Below, piece by piece: positions 25,643-34,670 of a DNA stretch of 41,188 nucleotides. Within the stretch, counting starts at the first letter, position 1. Each line of letters begins with the position of its first letter. The position numbers were made by a program, and so were the translations under genes. Under the pieces are notes generated by a model. The model made no database searches. It had not been told where the DNA came from and saw only the letters and a list, made by a program, of their open reading frames with translations. The DNA is from Bacteroidota bacterium (GTDB lineage Bacteria > Bacteroidota > Ignavibacteria > Ignavibacteriales > Melioribacteraceae), in assembly GCA_021824635.1 (NCBI GenBank), contig JAKAKD010000006.1, positions 1 through 41,188 of the forward strand, given 5' to 3'.

Positions 25643-26668
25643 ATGATCCGCAGAATATTCTTCATTTTCGCATTGTTTATCTCTTTGACTGTAAGTGGTC
25701 AAAATGTAAAGAAAGATTCGTTTTATGTTGCAAACTGGAATCTAGAAAATCTTTATGATACTGAAGATGATACGCTTAAAAATGATGATGAATTTTTACC
25801 AGGATCAGATAAACGATGGAACAATGAAAGATATGATCATAAAATTGATAACATTACTAAAGTTCTAAATTATATGAATCACGGCTGCGGTCCGGATATT
25901 CTTGCAATGGAAGAAGTTGAAAACATAAATGTTGTTAAAAAGCTGATCTACAATATGAGAGACCGCGATTACATCGTCGCTCACCGGGGTTCACCCGACC
26001 GTAGAGGAATTGATGTTGCATTGATGTACGATAGAAATATATTTACCATTGATAGTCTCGCTGCACTTCATGTTGAATTACCGAATGGCAATCCTACACG
26101 TGATATTCTTCACGTTGTATTGATTCATAAAAAGAGTAAAGAAAAAATCCATATCTATACAAATCACTGGCCGTCTAGAACTGGCGGAGCTGAGAAGTCG
26201 AATATTAACCGTGTTACTGCCGCCGAGGTTTTGAGAAAAAGCTTAGATACTTTAGCGCAAACATCTCATAACAGCAATGTAATTATACTTGGCGACTTCA
26301 ATGATGATCCTAATAATGAGTCGGTTGAGAAAATTTTGGGTGCAAAAGATTTTGAATGTAAGAAACAACCGGAAAATATTTTTCTAAATCTCGCTTATAA
26401 AAAGTTTTCAAATAATGAAGGCTCTTATCTCTATAAAGGTAAGTTTGATATGATAGATCAGATAATTATCTCATCAACATTTCTGGATGGGAAAAAGTCT
26501 GAATATGATTGTAATTCATTCGAAGTTATTAAACCGCCCTTCATGGTATTTGAAGAAGGAAAGAGAAAGGGAGGGGCAATTCCAACTTATGAAGGGAAAA
26601 AATATATCGGTGGGTTCAGCGACCATTTTCCGGTTGGAGCAAAATTTATTTTTAAGAATAAAAAATGA
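25643..26668 (+). CDS. Secreted endonuclease/exonuclease/phosphatase family protein
   Basis: 341 residues with an N-terminal signal peptide (RRIFFIFALFISLTVSGQ). The EEP fold uses a divalent metal to cut phosphodiesters or phosphomonoesters; members include DNase I, exonuclease III and sphingomyelinase-like enzymes. All key motifs are present: NWNLENLYD, MEEVEN (metal Glu), NHWPSR, GDFNDDP and the terminal SDHFPV with its catalytic Asp-His. The YDTEDD and NHWPSR forms are common in secreted Bacteroidota-type proteins annotated as putative extracellular nucleases. It has a good Shine-Dalgarno (AGAGGA) before the ATG. The ATG of the following oxidoreductase overlaps its stop. Substrate unproven. 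Confidence 0.85.
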   Translation: MIRRIFFIFALFISLTVSGQNVKKDSFYVANWNLENLYDTEDDTLKNDDEFLPGSDKRWNNERYDHKIDNITKVLNYMNHGCGPDILAMEEVENINVVKKLIYNMRDRDYIVAHRGSPDRRGIDVALMYDRNIFTIDSLAALHVELPNGNPTRDILHVVLIHKKSKEKIHIYTNHWPSRTGGAEKSNINRVTAAEVLRKSLDTLAQTSHNSNVIILGDFNDDPNNESVEKILGAKDFECKKQPENIFLNLAYKKFSNNEGSYLYKGKFDMIDQIIISSTFLDGKKSEYDCNSFEVIKPPFMVFEEGKRKGGAIPTYEGKKYIGGFSDHFPVGAKFIFKNKK

Positions 26669-27354
26669 AATCTGAGAAAATATTTTTATTGTTTGGATCT
26701 ACCGGAGATCTTGGGAAAGTTGCGGTAGAATATTTCTTAAATAAAGATTATGATTATTTCTACCTCTTTGCCAGGCGCGGGTTTGAAATAGAAAGCAAAA
26801 AAAATAATGTTACTGTTGTTAGCGCCGGTGATTTTAATAAAGAAGATAATGTCATTGAAGCGTTTTCGAAAATTAAAAAAAATAACAACGCTGCTTATTA
26901 TCTGTTTAGTACAGTTGGCGGATTTAAAGGTGGAAAAGCAATTTCTGATACTAGCTATGAAGACTTTATGAGCATGATCAATATAAATCTTTATACATCA
27001 TTCTTGATTGCTAAACATTTTGTAAAATTGGTGCAAGGAACAAAAGGCGGATCAATCTGTTTTACGAGTGCTCTTTCAAGTCTAAAACCGGAGACTAATA
27101 AAGCAGCTTACAATATTTCTAAAGACGGGTTAAATTTACTGGTTAAAACACTTGCACTCGAAGGTATTTCAATTGGAATTAGCGCGAACGCTGTTGCGCC
27201 GTTTATCATTGATACTGAGTCGAACCGCGAGTGGGTTGAAGATAGTACTCAACTTGTAAACCCGAAAGAGATTTGTTCTGTTGTCCAGTCTTTATTTGAG
27301 AATTACAAACAAACAACGGGAAATATTATTGTTTTACCCGGCTCAATACAATAA
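26665..27354 (+). CDS. Short-chain dehydrogenase/reductase family protein
   Basis: 229 residues, a typical SDR length. The Rossmann nucleotide-binding motif near the N terminus is GSTGDLGK, in place of the classical GxxxGxG, and the catalytic Tyr-Lys pair appears as YNISKDG, preceded by FTSALSS with the active-site Ser. The Asn of the tetrad is in ININLY. Cofactor is NAD(H) or NADP(H); the substrate is unknown. Its start overlaps the stop of the secreted EEP protein (ATGA), so the two are co-transcribed, but no functional link between them is evident. A divergent or sugar/quinone-directed SDR are both possible. Confidence 0.82.
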   Translation: MKSEKIFLLFGSTGDLGKVAVEYFLNKDYDYFYLFARRGFEIESKKNNVTVVSAGDFNKEDNVIEAFSKIKKNNNAAYYLFSTVGGFKGGKAISDTSYEDFMSMININLYTSFLIAKHFVKLVQGTKGGSICFTSALSSLKPETNKAAYNISKDGLNLLVKTLALEGISIGISANAVAPFIIDTESNREWVEDSTQLVNPKEICSVVQSLFENYKQTTGNIIVLPGSIQ

Positions 27355-27415
27355 AAATATAAAGTAATTAGTTATTTTGACCAACGTAAAAACAAGAGTT
27401 AATATTGGAGGAATT

Positions 27416-27868
27416 ATGAACTTAACGGAAAAGATAAATCAAGATTTGAAAGAAGCAATGAGATCGGGCGATAAAATACGGCTTGAAACAATTCGTTCTA
27501 TACGAGCGTTGATTTTAGAATTTGAAAAAAGCGGTTCGGGAAAAGAGCTTACGCCTGAAGAAGAAATTAGAATGCTTACAACGGCTGCAAAAAAACGGAA
27601 AGAATCTATTGAACAATTCCGTCACGGCGGCAGAATTGAGTTAGCGGAAAAAGAGGAGGCAGAATTAAAAATAATTGAAGAGTATCTGCCGAAGCAGCTC
27701 TCAATAGATGAAATTCTGGCGGAGGTCAAAAGAATTGCTGAAGAAGTCGGGGCTAAGACAAAAGAAGATTTTCCTAAATTGATGCCGGTAGCTGCAAAAT
27801 CTCTTAAGGGAAAAGCAGATGGAAAAGTTGTGAAGGAAATTGTTGAAAAAGTTCTGAGCGGCAATTGA
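27416..27868 (+). CDS. GatB/YqeY domain protein
   Basis: 150 residues of the YqeY family, related to the C-terminal helical domain of GatB, the tRNA-binding part of the Asp-tRNA(Asn)/Glu-tRNA(Gln) amidotransferase. The pattern LKEAMRSGDKIRLETIRSIR, AAKKRKESIEQF and EEYLPKQLS is diagnostic. Precise cellular role is unsettled; binding to tRNA-like substrates is presumed. An in-frame TTG at 27377 would add 13 residues, but GGAGG at 27407-27411 points to ATG 27416. Its stop overlaps the TTG start of the CvpA-like gene as TTGA. The YqeY-CvpA-MutS2 order suggests a housekeeping operon. Confidence 0.9.
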   Translation: MNLTEKINQDLKEAMRSGDKIRLETIRSIRALILEFEKSGSGKELTPEEEIRMLTTAAKKRKESIEQFRHGGRIELAEKEEAELKIIEEYLPKQLSIDEILAEVKRIAEEVGAKTKEDFPKLMPVAAKSLKGKADGKVVKEIVEKVLSGN

Positions 27869-28422
27869 ATTATCTCGATTACATAATTTTTATTGTCGTC
27901 ATTATCGGCTTTCTTCTGGGTTTCAAAGACGGATTAGTAAGAAAGATAATCGGTTTAATGGGTCTTGTACTTGGAGTCTTTCTCGCATTTCAATTTTCTA
28001 ACAAAGTGGGAAAATTATTAACACCGCTTTTTAACAATGATGAATATTTATCAAGTGTTATTGCTGGTATAGCAATTTTTTTAATTGTAATATTAATTGC
28101 TTCATTAGTTAAACGGGTTGTGCATCCATTTGATAAAGTAAACCGGTTTCTTAATCAATTTCTTGGCGGCGTTATTGGCGCTGTTCAAATAACTTTTTTC
28201 CTTAGCGCTGTATTTCTATTCTTAAATATTTTCAGCTTTCCTAAAAGTACTCAAAGGAATAGTGCTTGGAGTTACAATTTCGTTCTAAATCTAATCCCTA
28301 AATCAATAGATTTTGTTTTAGGAAAGGATACTAAAGCTTCAGACTATATTATAAAATATATCGAAAAGAAAGACTCCGACTCAACTTCACAAATAGACAC
28401 ACTTCAGATTAAAAAGAAATGA
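27865..28422 (+). CDS. CvpA family membrane protein
   Basis: 185 residues with four hydrophobic segments (about 5-20, 28-48, 65-85, 98-122) and a charged C-terminal tail. The opening NYLDYIIFIVVIIGFLLGFKDGLVRKIIGL matches the CvpA/colicin V production family, which is needed for colicin V export in E. coli and linked to envelope integrity elsewhere. It begins at TTG overlapping the previous stop, and its own stop overlaps the ATG of mutS2 (ATGA). The CvpA-MutS2 pairing occurs in many bacteria and here supports the annotation. Biochemical function is unknown. Confidence 0.85.
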   Translation: MNYLDYIIFIVVIIGFLLGFKDGLVRKIIGLMGLVLGVFLAFQFSNKVGKLLTPLFNNDEYLSSVIAGIAIFLIVILIASLVKRVVHPFDKVNRFLNQFLGGVIGAVQITFFLSAVFLFLNIFSFPKSTQRNSAWSYNFVLNLIPKSIDFVLGKDTKASDYIIKYIEKKDSDSTSQIDTLQIKKK

Positions 28423-30767
28423 TTACTCAAGAGATACTAGAAAAATTAGAATATAAAAAAGTAATTGCCTTAATTGCTAAATATTGTATAACTGAAAACG
28501 GTAAGAATGATGTTCAAACATTACAGCCTCTGGATGATATTTATCTGATCAAGAAAAACAGCATGCGGGTTAACGAAGCAAAAGAAATTCTAATTAAAAA
28601 CGACGTTCCGCCTATTGAATACTTACCTGATTTAAGCGAAGTTATTTCGCGCAGCCGAATTGAAGGAACAGTTCTGCAAGCGAAACAGATTACCGATATT
28701 TTAAAACTTGCTGAAATATCCCGTAAACTTTTTCAATTTCTGAAACCCAAAGACGGCGGGCAGACATTCTTAAATGAATTGACTGAAAGACTCTTTGTTG
28801 ATAAAGTTTTTGAGCACTTCATTGGAAGAGTATTTACCGACAATGGCGAGATCCGCGACGACGCAAGTACAAAACTCCGTGAAATTAGAATTGAGATTCG
28901 CGAAAAAGAAGCATCGCTAAGAAAGCAGGTACAAAAACTCTTGAAGCAGTTAAGCGATTCTTATCTGGTTCAAGAAGAATACATAACTCAGCGCGATGGA
29001 CGAATTGTTCTTCCCGTCAAAGCAGAACATAAACGACATGTAAGGGGATTTGTACATTCCGAATCATCAACCGGGCAGACTGTCTATATCGAACCGGAAG
29101 AGACTCTTGAACTTAATAACGAAATTCTTTCTCTCGGTTTTGCTGAGAAACGGGAGATAGAAAAAATTCTTAAAGGACTAACCGAACGAATCGGTTTAGT
29201 AAATTCAGAATTGAAAAATTCTCTCTCCGCAATCGGAGAAATTGATTCAATCTTTGCGAGAGCAAAATATTCTATAGAAATAATTGGTTCTCATCCGGCT
29301 TTTGATTTGGCAAAACCTTTTAAATTAATTGATGCGCGCCATCCATTGCTAATTAAACGGATTGGTTACTCTAAGACTGTACCAATGGATTTAGAAATGG
29401 ATAATGTAAATATTGTTCTTATCACCGGACCTAACGCAGGCGGAAAAACTGTTACGTTGAAAACTACCGGTTTGCTGGTGATTCTTGCTCAGGCTGCAAT
29501 TCCAATTCCGGCTCATCCGGATTCAAATTTTTTAATATTCGAAAAAGTTTTGGTTGATATTGGCGATGCGCAATCTATTGAAGATGATTTGAGTACATTC
29601 AGTTCTCATTTAAAAAATATTAAATACATTATTGAAGAAGCAGATGAAAAAACTTTAGTGGTTCTTGATGAAATCGGAACGGGAACAGATCCGGCAGAAG
29701 GCGCTGCAATTGCTTCAGGTATGCTTATCACGCTTCGTGATAAAGGCGCAAAAGTTCTTGCAACAACACACCACGGCAGTTTAAAACTTATAGCTAATCA
29801 GCTCGAGAGATTTCAGAATGCATCTATGGAATTTGATACAGAACATCTCCAGCCGACATATAAATTCAACCAAGGTACACCGGGCTCAAGTTATGCATTT
29901 GAAGTAGCAAATAGAATTGGTTTCGATGAAAAATTTATAGCTCTTGCTAAAGAATATCTGGATACGGACAAAACAAAAATTGAGGATTTTCTTGTTTCGC
30001 TCGAAAAGAAATCTCAACAGTTGAAAGAACAACTCAATAAACTTGAACGGGAGAATTCTCGCCTTAAAGGATTAACAAACCTTTATCAAGGAAAGATTGA
30101 GCAACTTGAAAATCAGAAGAAAGAAATTCTTGCGAACACAAAAGAGAAAGCAGAAACATATTTGAGCGAAGTAAATAAAAAAATTGAAACAGCAATAAAG
30201 AATATAAGAGAATCTCAAGCTGATAAATTAGTTGTCAAAGAAGAGAAAAAGAAAATTGAAGAGATTAAAAAAGAAAGTCAGATTGTATTTAAGAAAGAGA
30301 AAAAAACTGTCCCCGATAAAATCGAATTAAAAGTTGGTGATTACGTAAAAATAAAAGAGACGGATTCTGTAGGAGTTATTGAAGAAATTGATCAACAGAA
30401 AAATAAAGCGGTGTTGAGTATCGGTTCAATAAAAATGAAAACAAAATATTCTGATCTAATCCCGTCAAAAAAATCAGAAGTCGAAAAGCCGTCTTCAAAA
30501 TCTTTTAGTGTTGAGCAAAATGAAATCAGTTACCGGTTGGATCTACGCGGCAAACGTGCTGACGAAGCTGAATTTGAGATTATAAAATTTATTGATAATG
30601 CTTATATGGCAGGTGTAGACCGTGTAGAAATTTTACACGGTAAAGGCACCGGCGCTCTTAAGCAACTTGTTCATGGATTACTTAGAAATAACGGTTCAGT
30701 AAAAAATTACTATTTTGCAAATATCGAATTCGGCGGAGAAGGAATTACAGTCGTTGAATTAAAGTAG
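28419..30767 (+). CDS. mutS2: Endonuclease MutS2
   Basis: 782 residues, the family's normal size. It lacks the mismatch-reading domain of MutS and is implicated in suppressing recombination and in rescue of collided ribosomes. The core helices (~1-300) end in the ABC-type ATPase: Walker A GPNAGGKT (Gly337-Thr344), DLSTFSSHLKN as signature, LVVLDEIGTGTDP as Walker B and an H-loop TTHHG. A long coiled coil (~510-620) leads to a KOW-like beta domain (~640-690) and a C-terminal Smr nuclease domain (~705-782) with LDLRGKRADEAE and LHGKGTGALK. All motifs look functional. It overlaps the CvpA-like gene and is followed six bases later by the biotin carboxylase gene. Confidence 0.95.
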   Translation: MITQEILEKLEYKKVIALIAKYCITENGKNDVQTLQPLDDIYLIKKNSMRVNEAKEILIKNDVPPIEYLPDLSEVISRSRIEGTVLQAKQITDILKLAEISRKLFQFLKPKDGGQTFLNELTERLFVDKVFEHFIGRVFTDNGEIRDDASTKLREIRIEIREKEASLRKQVQKLLKQLSDSYLVQEEYITQRDGRIVLPVKAEHKRHVRGFVHSESSTGQTVYIEPEETLELNNEILSLGFAEKREIEKILKGLTERIGLVNSELKNSLSAIGEIDSIFARAKYSIEIIGSHPAFDLAKPFKLIDARHPLLIKRIGYSKTVPMDLEMDNVNIVLITGPNAGGKTVTLKTTGLLVILAQAAIPIPAHPDSNFLIFEKVLVDIGDAQSIEDDLSTFSSHLKNIKYIIEEADEKTLVVLDEIGTGTDPAEGAAIASGMLITLRDKGAKVLATTHHGSLKLIANQLERFQNASMEFDTEHLQPTYKFNQGTPGSSYAFEVANRIGFDEKFIALAKEYLDTDKTKIEDFLVSLEKKSQQLKEQLNKLERENSRLKGLTNLYQGKIEQLENQKKEILANTKEKAETYLSEVNKKIETAIKNIRESQADKLVVKEEKKKIEEIKKESQIVFKKEKKTVPDKIELKVGDYVKIKETDSVGVIEEIDQQKNKAVLSIGSIKMKTKYSDLIPSKKSEVEKPSSKSFSVEQNEISYRLDLRGKRADEAEFEIIKFIDNAYMAGVDRVEILHGKGTGALKQLVHGLLRNNGSVKNYYFANIEFGGEGITVVELK

Positions 30768-30772
30768 GACTA

Positions 30773-32269
30773 ATGATAAAAAAAATATTAATAGCTAACC
30801 GCGGTGAAATTGCTCACAGAATTATAAAAGCATGCCGGGAATTAGGCATAACTTCTGTGGCAATCTATTCTGAAGCGGACAAAAACGCACTTCATGTTCG
30901 GAGAGCGGATGAAGCGTATCTCATCGGTCCTTCTCCTGCAAATGAATCTTACCTTAACAAAGAAAAAATTATTAAGCTCGCAAAAGAGATCGGAGCCGAT
31001 GCTATCCATCCGGGATATGGGTTTGTTTCTGAGAATCCGGAATTTATACGCATGGTTGAAGAATCCGGAATTATTTTTATAGGACCATCCTCAAAATCTG
31101 TGAAAATGATGGGAGAAAAAACTTCTGCAAGAAGATTGATGAAGCTTAATAACGTTCCAATTGTTCCTGGAACGACTGAACCGATAAAGAATATTGAAGA
31201 AGGGAAAAAAGTATCGTCAGAAATTGGTTATCCTGTAATGCTGAAAGCAGCATCCGGTGGCGGCGGTAAAGGGATGCGCAAGATTGACCGTGAAGAGGAT
31301 TTTGAAGAATCGTATAACCGTGCAAAGAATGAATCACTCAAAGCCTTTGGCAATGATGACGTTTACATTGAAAAATTTATTGAACATCCTAAACATATTG
31401 AAGTCCAAATATTAGCCGATAAGTTCGGAAATTATATTCATCTATTCGAACGTGAATGTTCAGTACAGCGCCGTCATCAAAAAGTTATTGAAGAGGCGCC
31501 TTCGATTGCAGTTGATGAAGAAACGCGGAAGAATATTACTCAAGCTGCGGTCAATGCAGCTAAAGCTTGTAACTACTACAATGCCGGTACAATAGAATTC
31601 TTGATGGATAAAGATAAAAAGTTTTACTTTCTTGAAATGAACACACGGCTTCAAGTGGAACATCCCGTTACTGAAATGATAACCGGTGTTGATTTAGTAA
31701 AACAACAAATTAAAATTGCTAACGGAGAAAAGATTACTCTAAAGCAAGAGGACTTAAAAATTCACGGACATGCAATAGAATGTAGAATTTATGCCGAAGA
31801 TGTTGATAATAATTTCGCTCCTTCGACCGGAAAAATTATTCATCACCGCCTTACTTCAGGTCCGGGAATTAGAATTGACCGAGGAATTGATGTTCTAAGT
31901 GAAGTACCGATTTACTATGATCCAATGCTTTCGAAAGTTATTGCTTGGGGAATTGATAGGGAAGAAGCATTGGCGAGAATGAAACGCGCTCTTGGTGAAT
32001 ATCAAATCAGCGGTGTAATTACTAATATTCCGGTTTTCAACTGGGTACTGAAACAAAAAACATTTCTTGACGGAACGTTCGATATTAATTTCCTTGATAA
32101 TGAATTTATGCCTCTTGTTCCGGATAAGTGGAAAGATGAATCGTCAAATGACTATGAAGAAATTGCCGCAATTCTAGGAGCGCTTCTCAAGCATAAAGAA
32201 TTTCAGAACACACTTTCAAATAATAATATTTCCGAAAACAATTCATGGCGATCGCAGTTATATGAATGA
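30773..32269 (+). CDS. Biotin carboxylase subunit of an acyl-CoA carboxylase
   Basis: 498 residues. It carboxylates protein-bound biotin with ATP and bicarbonate. The N-terminal domain begins KKILIANRGEIAHRII; the ATP-grasp shows KAASGGGGKGMR, and the active region has FERECSVQRRHQKVIEEAPS and EMNTRLQVEHPVTE. A C-terminal extension of about 50 residues beyond the AccC core resembles the alpha subunits of propionyl- or methylcrotonyl-CoA carboxylase. The carrier domain is a separate gene whose start overlaps this stop by eight bases. The carboxyltransferase subunit is not in the window. Acetyl-, propionyl- or methylcrotonyl-CoA are the candidate substrates; propionyl-CoA type is favoured weakly. 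Confidence 0.92.
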   Translation: MIKKILIANRGEIAHRIIKACRELGITSVAIYSEADKNALHVRRADEAYLIGPSPANESYLNKEKIIKLAKEIGADAIHPGYGFVSENPEFIRMVEESGIIFIGPSSKSVKMMGEKTSARRLMKLNNVPIVPGTTEPIKNIEEGKKVSSEIGYPVMLKAASGGGGKGMRKIDREEDFEESYNRAKNESLKAFGNDDVYIEKFIEHPKHIEVQILADKFGNYIHLFERECSVQRRHQKVIEEAPSIAVDEETRKNITQAAVNAAKACNYYNAGTIEFLMDKDKKFYFLEMNTRLQVEHPVTEMITGVDLVKQQIKIANGEKITLKQEDLKIHGHAIECRIYAEDVDNNFAPSTGKIIHHRLTSGPGIRIDRGIDVLSEVPIYYDPMLSKVIAWGIDREEALARMKRALGEYQISGVITNIPVFNWVLKQKTFLDGTFDINFLDNEFMPLVPDKWKDESSNDYEEIAAILGALLKHKEFQNTLSNNNISENNSWRSQLYE

Positions 32270-32762
32270 ATTTATTGTTACAATTAATAATCATAAGCAT
32301 ATAGTTAAAATTCTGAGCGATGGTAAAGTGCGTGTTGACAGCCGTGAAGTTAGAGCGGAAGTTTCTCAAATCACAAACAATTCTTATGTGATTAGAATTA
32401 ACGATAGCGTTTTTGAAATCACATCGGAAAAACTTAGTAAAGACAGATTTGGAATTGTAATTGATGCTTGTTATTTCGACGCAACGGTTCGGACACAACT
32501 TCAAGAAACTGCTAACGATCTTCAGAAAAGCCAGAGCAAATTAAAACATCATTCCGACGTTAAAGCTCCAATGCCGGGACTCATATTAAAATTAAAAAAG
32601 AAAGTCGGCGAAGAAGTAAAATTAGGTGAGCCAATTTTGATTTTAGAAGCTATGAAGATGGAGAATGAATTACGTTCTCCTGCCGGTGGAATCTTAAAAA
32701 AAATATTTTATAAGGAGGGACAGTCTGTAGAGAAGGGCTCAATTATTCTCACAATTGAATAA
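32262..32762 (+). CDS. Biotin carboxyl carrier protein subunit
   Basis: 166 residues. The C-terminal biotinyl domain (~95-166) carries Lys132 in EAMKMEN, 34 residues from the C terminus as is usual, with VKAPMPGLI before it. This lysine is the biotin attachment site for the carboxylase encoded just upstream. The N-terminal ~90 residues form a small beta-rich region like the linker/BT-type domain of split propionyl-CoA carboxylases, and differ from the Pro/Ala-rich linker of AccB. Start ATG lies inside the preceding gene (eight-base overlap), so the two subunits are made together. The protein is cytosolic. Confidence 0.92.
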   Translation: MNEFIVTINNHKHIVKILSDGKVRVDSREVRAEVSQITNNSYVIRINDSVFEITSEKLSKDRFGIVIDACYFDATVRTQLQETANDLQKSQSKLKHHSDVKAPMPGLILKLKKKVGEEVKLGEPILILEAMKMENELRSPAGGILKKIFYKEGQSVEKGSIILTIE

Positions 32763-32772
32763 GAAAACTTAT

Positions 32773-32802
32773 TTGCTTTTCAAATACAATTACTTATATT
32801 TT
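32773..32802 (+). promoter_or_regulatory. Candidate promoter for the fadL-like gene
   Basis: TTGCTT (32773-32778) and TATATT (32795-32800) are spaced by 16 bases, a fair sigma-70-type pair. The same place reads TATATTTT, one base off the Bacteroidota -7 consensus TAnnTTTG. It lies 32 bases before the GTG start of the FadL-like protein, in a 71-base gap after an apparent operon end. Confidence 0.35.
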
Positions 32803-32833
32803 CCACGAAATTTCAAAAACAAGAGGAGGTTGT

Positions 32834-34111
32834 GTGAAGAAATTATTTACTCTAATTATCATCTGTGGGTTATTTGTTAACAGCGCCTATGGAAGCGGTT
32901 TTCAATTGAATGAGCATGGTGCCCGTGCAATGGCAATGGCTGGTGCATTTACAGGTTTAGCAAACGATCCATCAGCAATTTATTTTAATCCGGCTGGTAT
33001 TACTCAATTAAAAGGAACACAGTTTTTAGCCGGCGTAACATTGATTATTCCTACTTCATCTTATACAGCTCCAGCACCGCTAAAAACACTGACCGATATG
33101 AACAGCCAGGTATTTAATCCAATAAATTTTTATGTAACACAGCAAATCGGTGATAAATTAGCTGTTGGTCTTGGTATTAATAATCAATACGGACTTGGAA
33201 CAAAATGGGATCAAAACTGGGTTGGTCGTAGTTTAGCAGTTGAAACCGAAGTTCAAACTTATTTTTTCACTCCGGTTGTAGCTTATAAGTTATTAGAAAA
33301 TTTATCTGTAAGTGCCGGACCGGCAATTGCAGTTGGAACAGTTAAAATTTCTAAAAAAAGTCCTAATGCTGTTAATCCTCTAGGTCCAGAATTTTTAACA
33401 ACTATGGACGGAACCTCTGATGTTGCAATTGGTTTTACAGCCGGTATTCTCTATAAAGCTTCAGAACAATTACAACTTGGTTTAAGCTATAGAAGTGAAA
33501 TGACATTTAATTTCTCCGGAACAGCATCAAGTAATCCGGCTAGTTTTACCTTCGTTCATCCTGTTTACAAAGTGCCTGTTACAGTACCTTGGCCAAATGG
33601 TGATATAAAAGCTCCATTAACAACACCACAAAATTTAACTTTCGGTCTTGCTTATATGCCGAGCGATAACTTCACAACAACATTTGATTTTCAATATGTA
33701 GGTTGGTCAAGTTATGATAAACTAGCTGTTACTTTTGCAAACTATAATCCTGCAAGCCCAACTTTCACTGGTTCTTATACCAGTTCAGTTGATAGAAATT
33801 ATGAAAATTCATTTATCGTACGCTGGGGTTTTGAATATAAACCTACAGACAACTTTGCTTTAAGAGGCGGTTTACTATTTGATAAGAACCCAATTCCTGA
33901 CCAATATGTTGATCCAACTTTACCGGATGCAAATAGAATTGGTGTTAATATCGGCTTCGGCGGAAAGTTAACAGATCATTTAGGAATTGATGTTTCTTAT
34001 ATGTATTTAATGTTTGCTGACCGTGACATCGAAAATTCAAAATTTGGATTTAATGGTACATACAGCAGTTCTGCACAGTTATTCGGTCTTAACTTTTCAT
34101 ATAGTCTCTAA
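32834..34111 (+). CDS. FadL/OmpP1-type outer-membrane transporter
   Basis: 425 residues with a signal peptide (MKKLFTLIIICGLFVNSAYG). The mature N terminus GSGFQLNEHGARAMAMAGAF and NDPSAIYFNPAGI is the FadL hatch/plug signature; the rest alternates as a beta-barrel. FadL-family porins admit long-chain fatty acids or other hydrophobic molecules through the outer membrane. The GTG start is supported by GAGGAGG a few bases upstream. The strong spacing, a likely own promoter and a perfect hairpin terminator after the stop suggest a highly expressed single-gene unit. The ligand is not known. Confidence 0.9.
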   Translation: MKKLFTLIIICGLFVNSAYGSGFQLNEHGARAMAMAGAFTGLANDPSAIYFNPAGITQLKGTQFLAGVTLIIPTSSYTAPAPLKTLTDMNSQVFNPINFYVTQQIGDKLAVGLGINNQYGLGTKWDQNWVGRSLAVETEVQTYFFTPVVAYKLLENLSVSAGPAIAVGTVKISKKSPNAVNPLGPEFLTTMDGTSDVAIGFTAGILYKASEQLQLGLSYRSEMTFNFSGTASSNPASFTFVHPVYKVPVTVPWPNGDIKAPLTTPQNLTFGLAYMPSDNFTTTFDFQYVGWSSYDKLAVTFANYNPASPTFTGSYTSSVDRNYENSFIVRWGFEYKPTDNFALRGGLLFDKNPIPDQYVDPTLPDANRIGVNIGFGGKLTDHLGIDVSYMYLMFADRDIENSKFGFNGTYSSSAQLFGLNFSYSL

Positions 34112-34126
34112 AAAAATCATTTTATT

Positions 34127-34162
34127 GCAAAGGGATGGTAAGCCATCCCTTTGCTAATTTTA
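34127..34162 (+). terminator. Strong hairpin terminator after the fadL-like gene
   Basis: GCAAAGGGATGG (34127-34138), loop TAAG, CCATCCCTTTGC (34143-34154): a perfect 12-bp stem with a 4-base loop, followed by TAATTTTA. It is the clearest intrinsic terminator in the window, although the T-run is short. The next gene begins at 34170, so that gene needs its own promoter or read-through. Confidence 0.8.
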
Positions 34163-34169
34163 TACGGAT

Positions 34170-34646
34170 ATGCTTGTGAGACCAATTAATTACTTTTTGA
34201 TCTTTTTTACTGCACTTCTTATAGCTTGCTCTGCTTCAGAAGAAACTACACAACAGCAACCTAAAAAAGAACCGGAAGTATATCTTTTTGATGATGCGAA
34301 CAAACACGATACAACTAAAGTAGAAATTCCTAAGCAAGTTGAGCCCAAAAATGTAGAACCGGAAAAAGTAGAAAATAAACTGCCAGAAAATAAAGAAGCT
34401 GTACAAACAGTTAAAAAATTTTATGTTCAAGTTGGTGTTTTTACTTCCCAAGATCGCGCTCAAGCTTTCGTAGCAGAAAATCAAGCCAAGATTGATTATG
34501 TGATGACGATTACCTTACGTGATAATGATAAAAGATTTGTTGTTCGCTTGCAGCCATTTGCAACACGTGAAGAAGCTGAAAAAGTTAGAAATAGTATTTG
34601 GCAAATCCCTTCATTTAAGGATGCATTCATAATCACTCTTGAGTAG
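34170..34646 (+). CDS. SPOR-domain lipoprotein
   Basis: 158 residues. The signal segment ends in lipobox LIAC (Cys20). A charged, proline-containing linker (~25-82, rich in Glu, Lys, Val) leads to a SPOR domain (~84-158) with FYVQVGVFTSQDRAQAF and the second repeat half FVVRLQPFATREEAEKV. SPOR domains bind denuded glycan strands of septal peptidoglycan, so the protein probably localises to the division site or to remodelled wall. It directly follows the FadL terminator, with no Shine-Dalgarno before ATG 34170; GTG 34176 is an alternative start. It is separated from ssb by a 178-base AT-rich gap. Confidence 0.85.
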   Translation: MLVRPINYFLIFFTALLIACSASEETTQQQPKKEPEVYLFDDANKHDTTKVEIPKQVEPKNVEPEKVENKLPENKEAVQTVKKFYVQVGVFTSQDRAQAFVAENQAKIDYVMTITLRDNDKRFVVRLQPFATREEAEKVRNSIWQIPSFKDAFIITLE

Positions 34647-34647
34647 C

Positions 34648-34670
34648 ATTCTAATATTCTAACATTCTAA
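34648..34670 (+). repeat. Three direct copies of ATTCTAA with an 8-base period
   Basis: ATTCTAA occurs at 34648-34654, 34656-34662 and 34664-34670, separated by single bases T and C. The array begins two bases after the stop codon of the SPOR lipoprotein and is followed closely by TTGACA (34674-34679). It could be a regulator-binding array or a chance feature of AT-rich DNA. Confidence 0.5.

Noticed and set aside
32187-32504. A 105-codon minus-strand frame
   Set aside because: It is antisense to the biotin carboxylase and carrier genes and looks like a low-complexity shadow.
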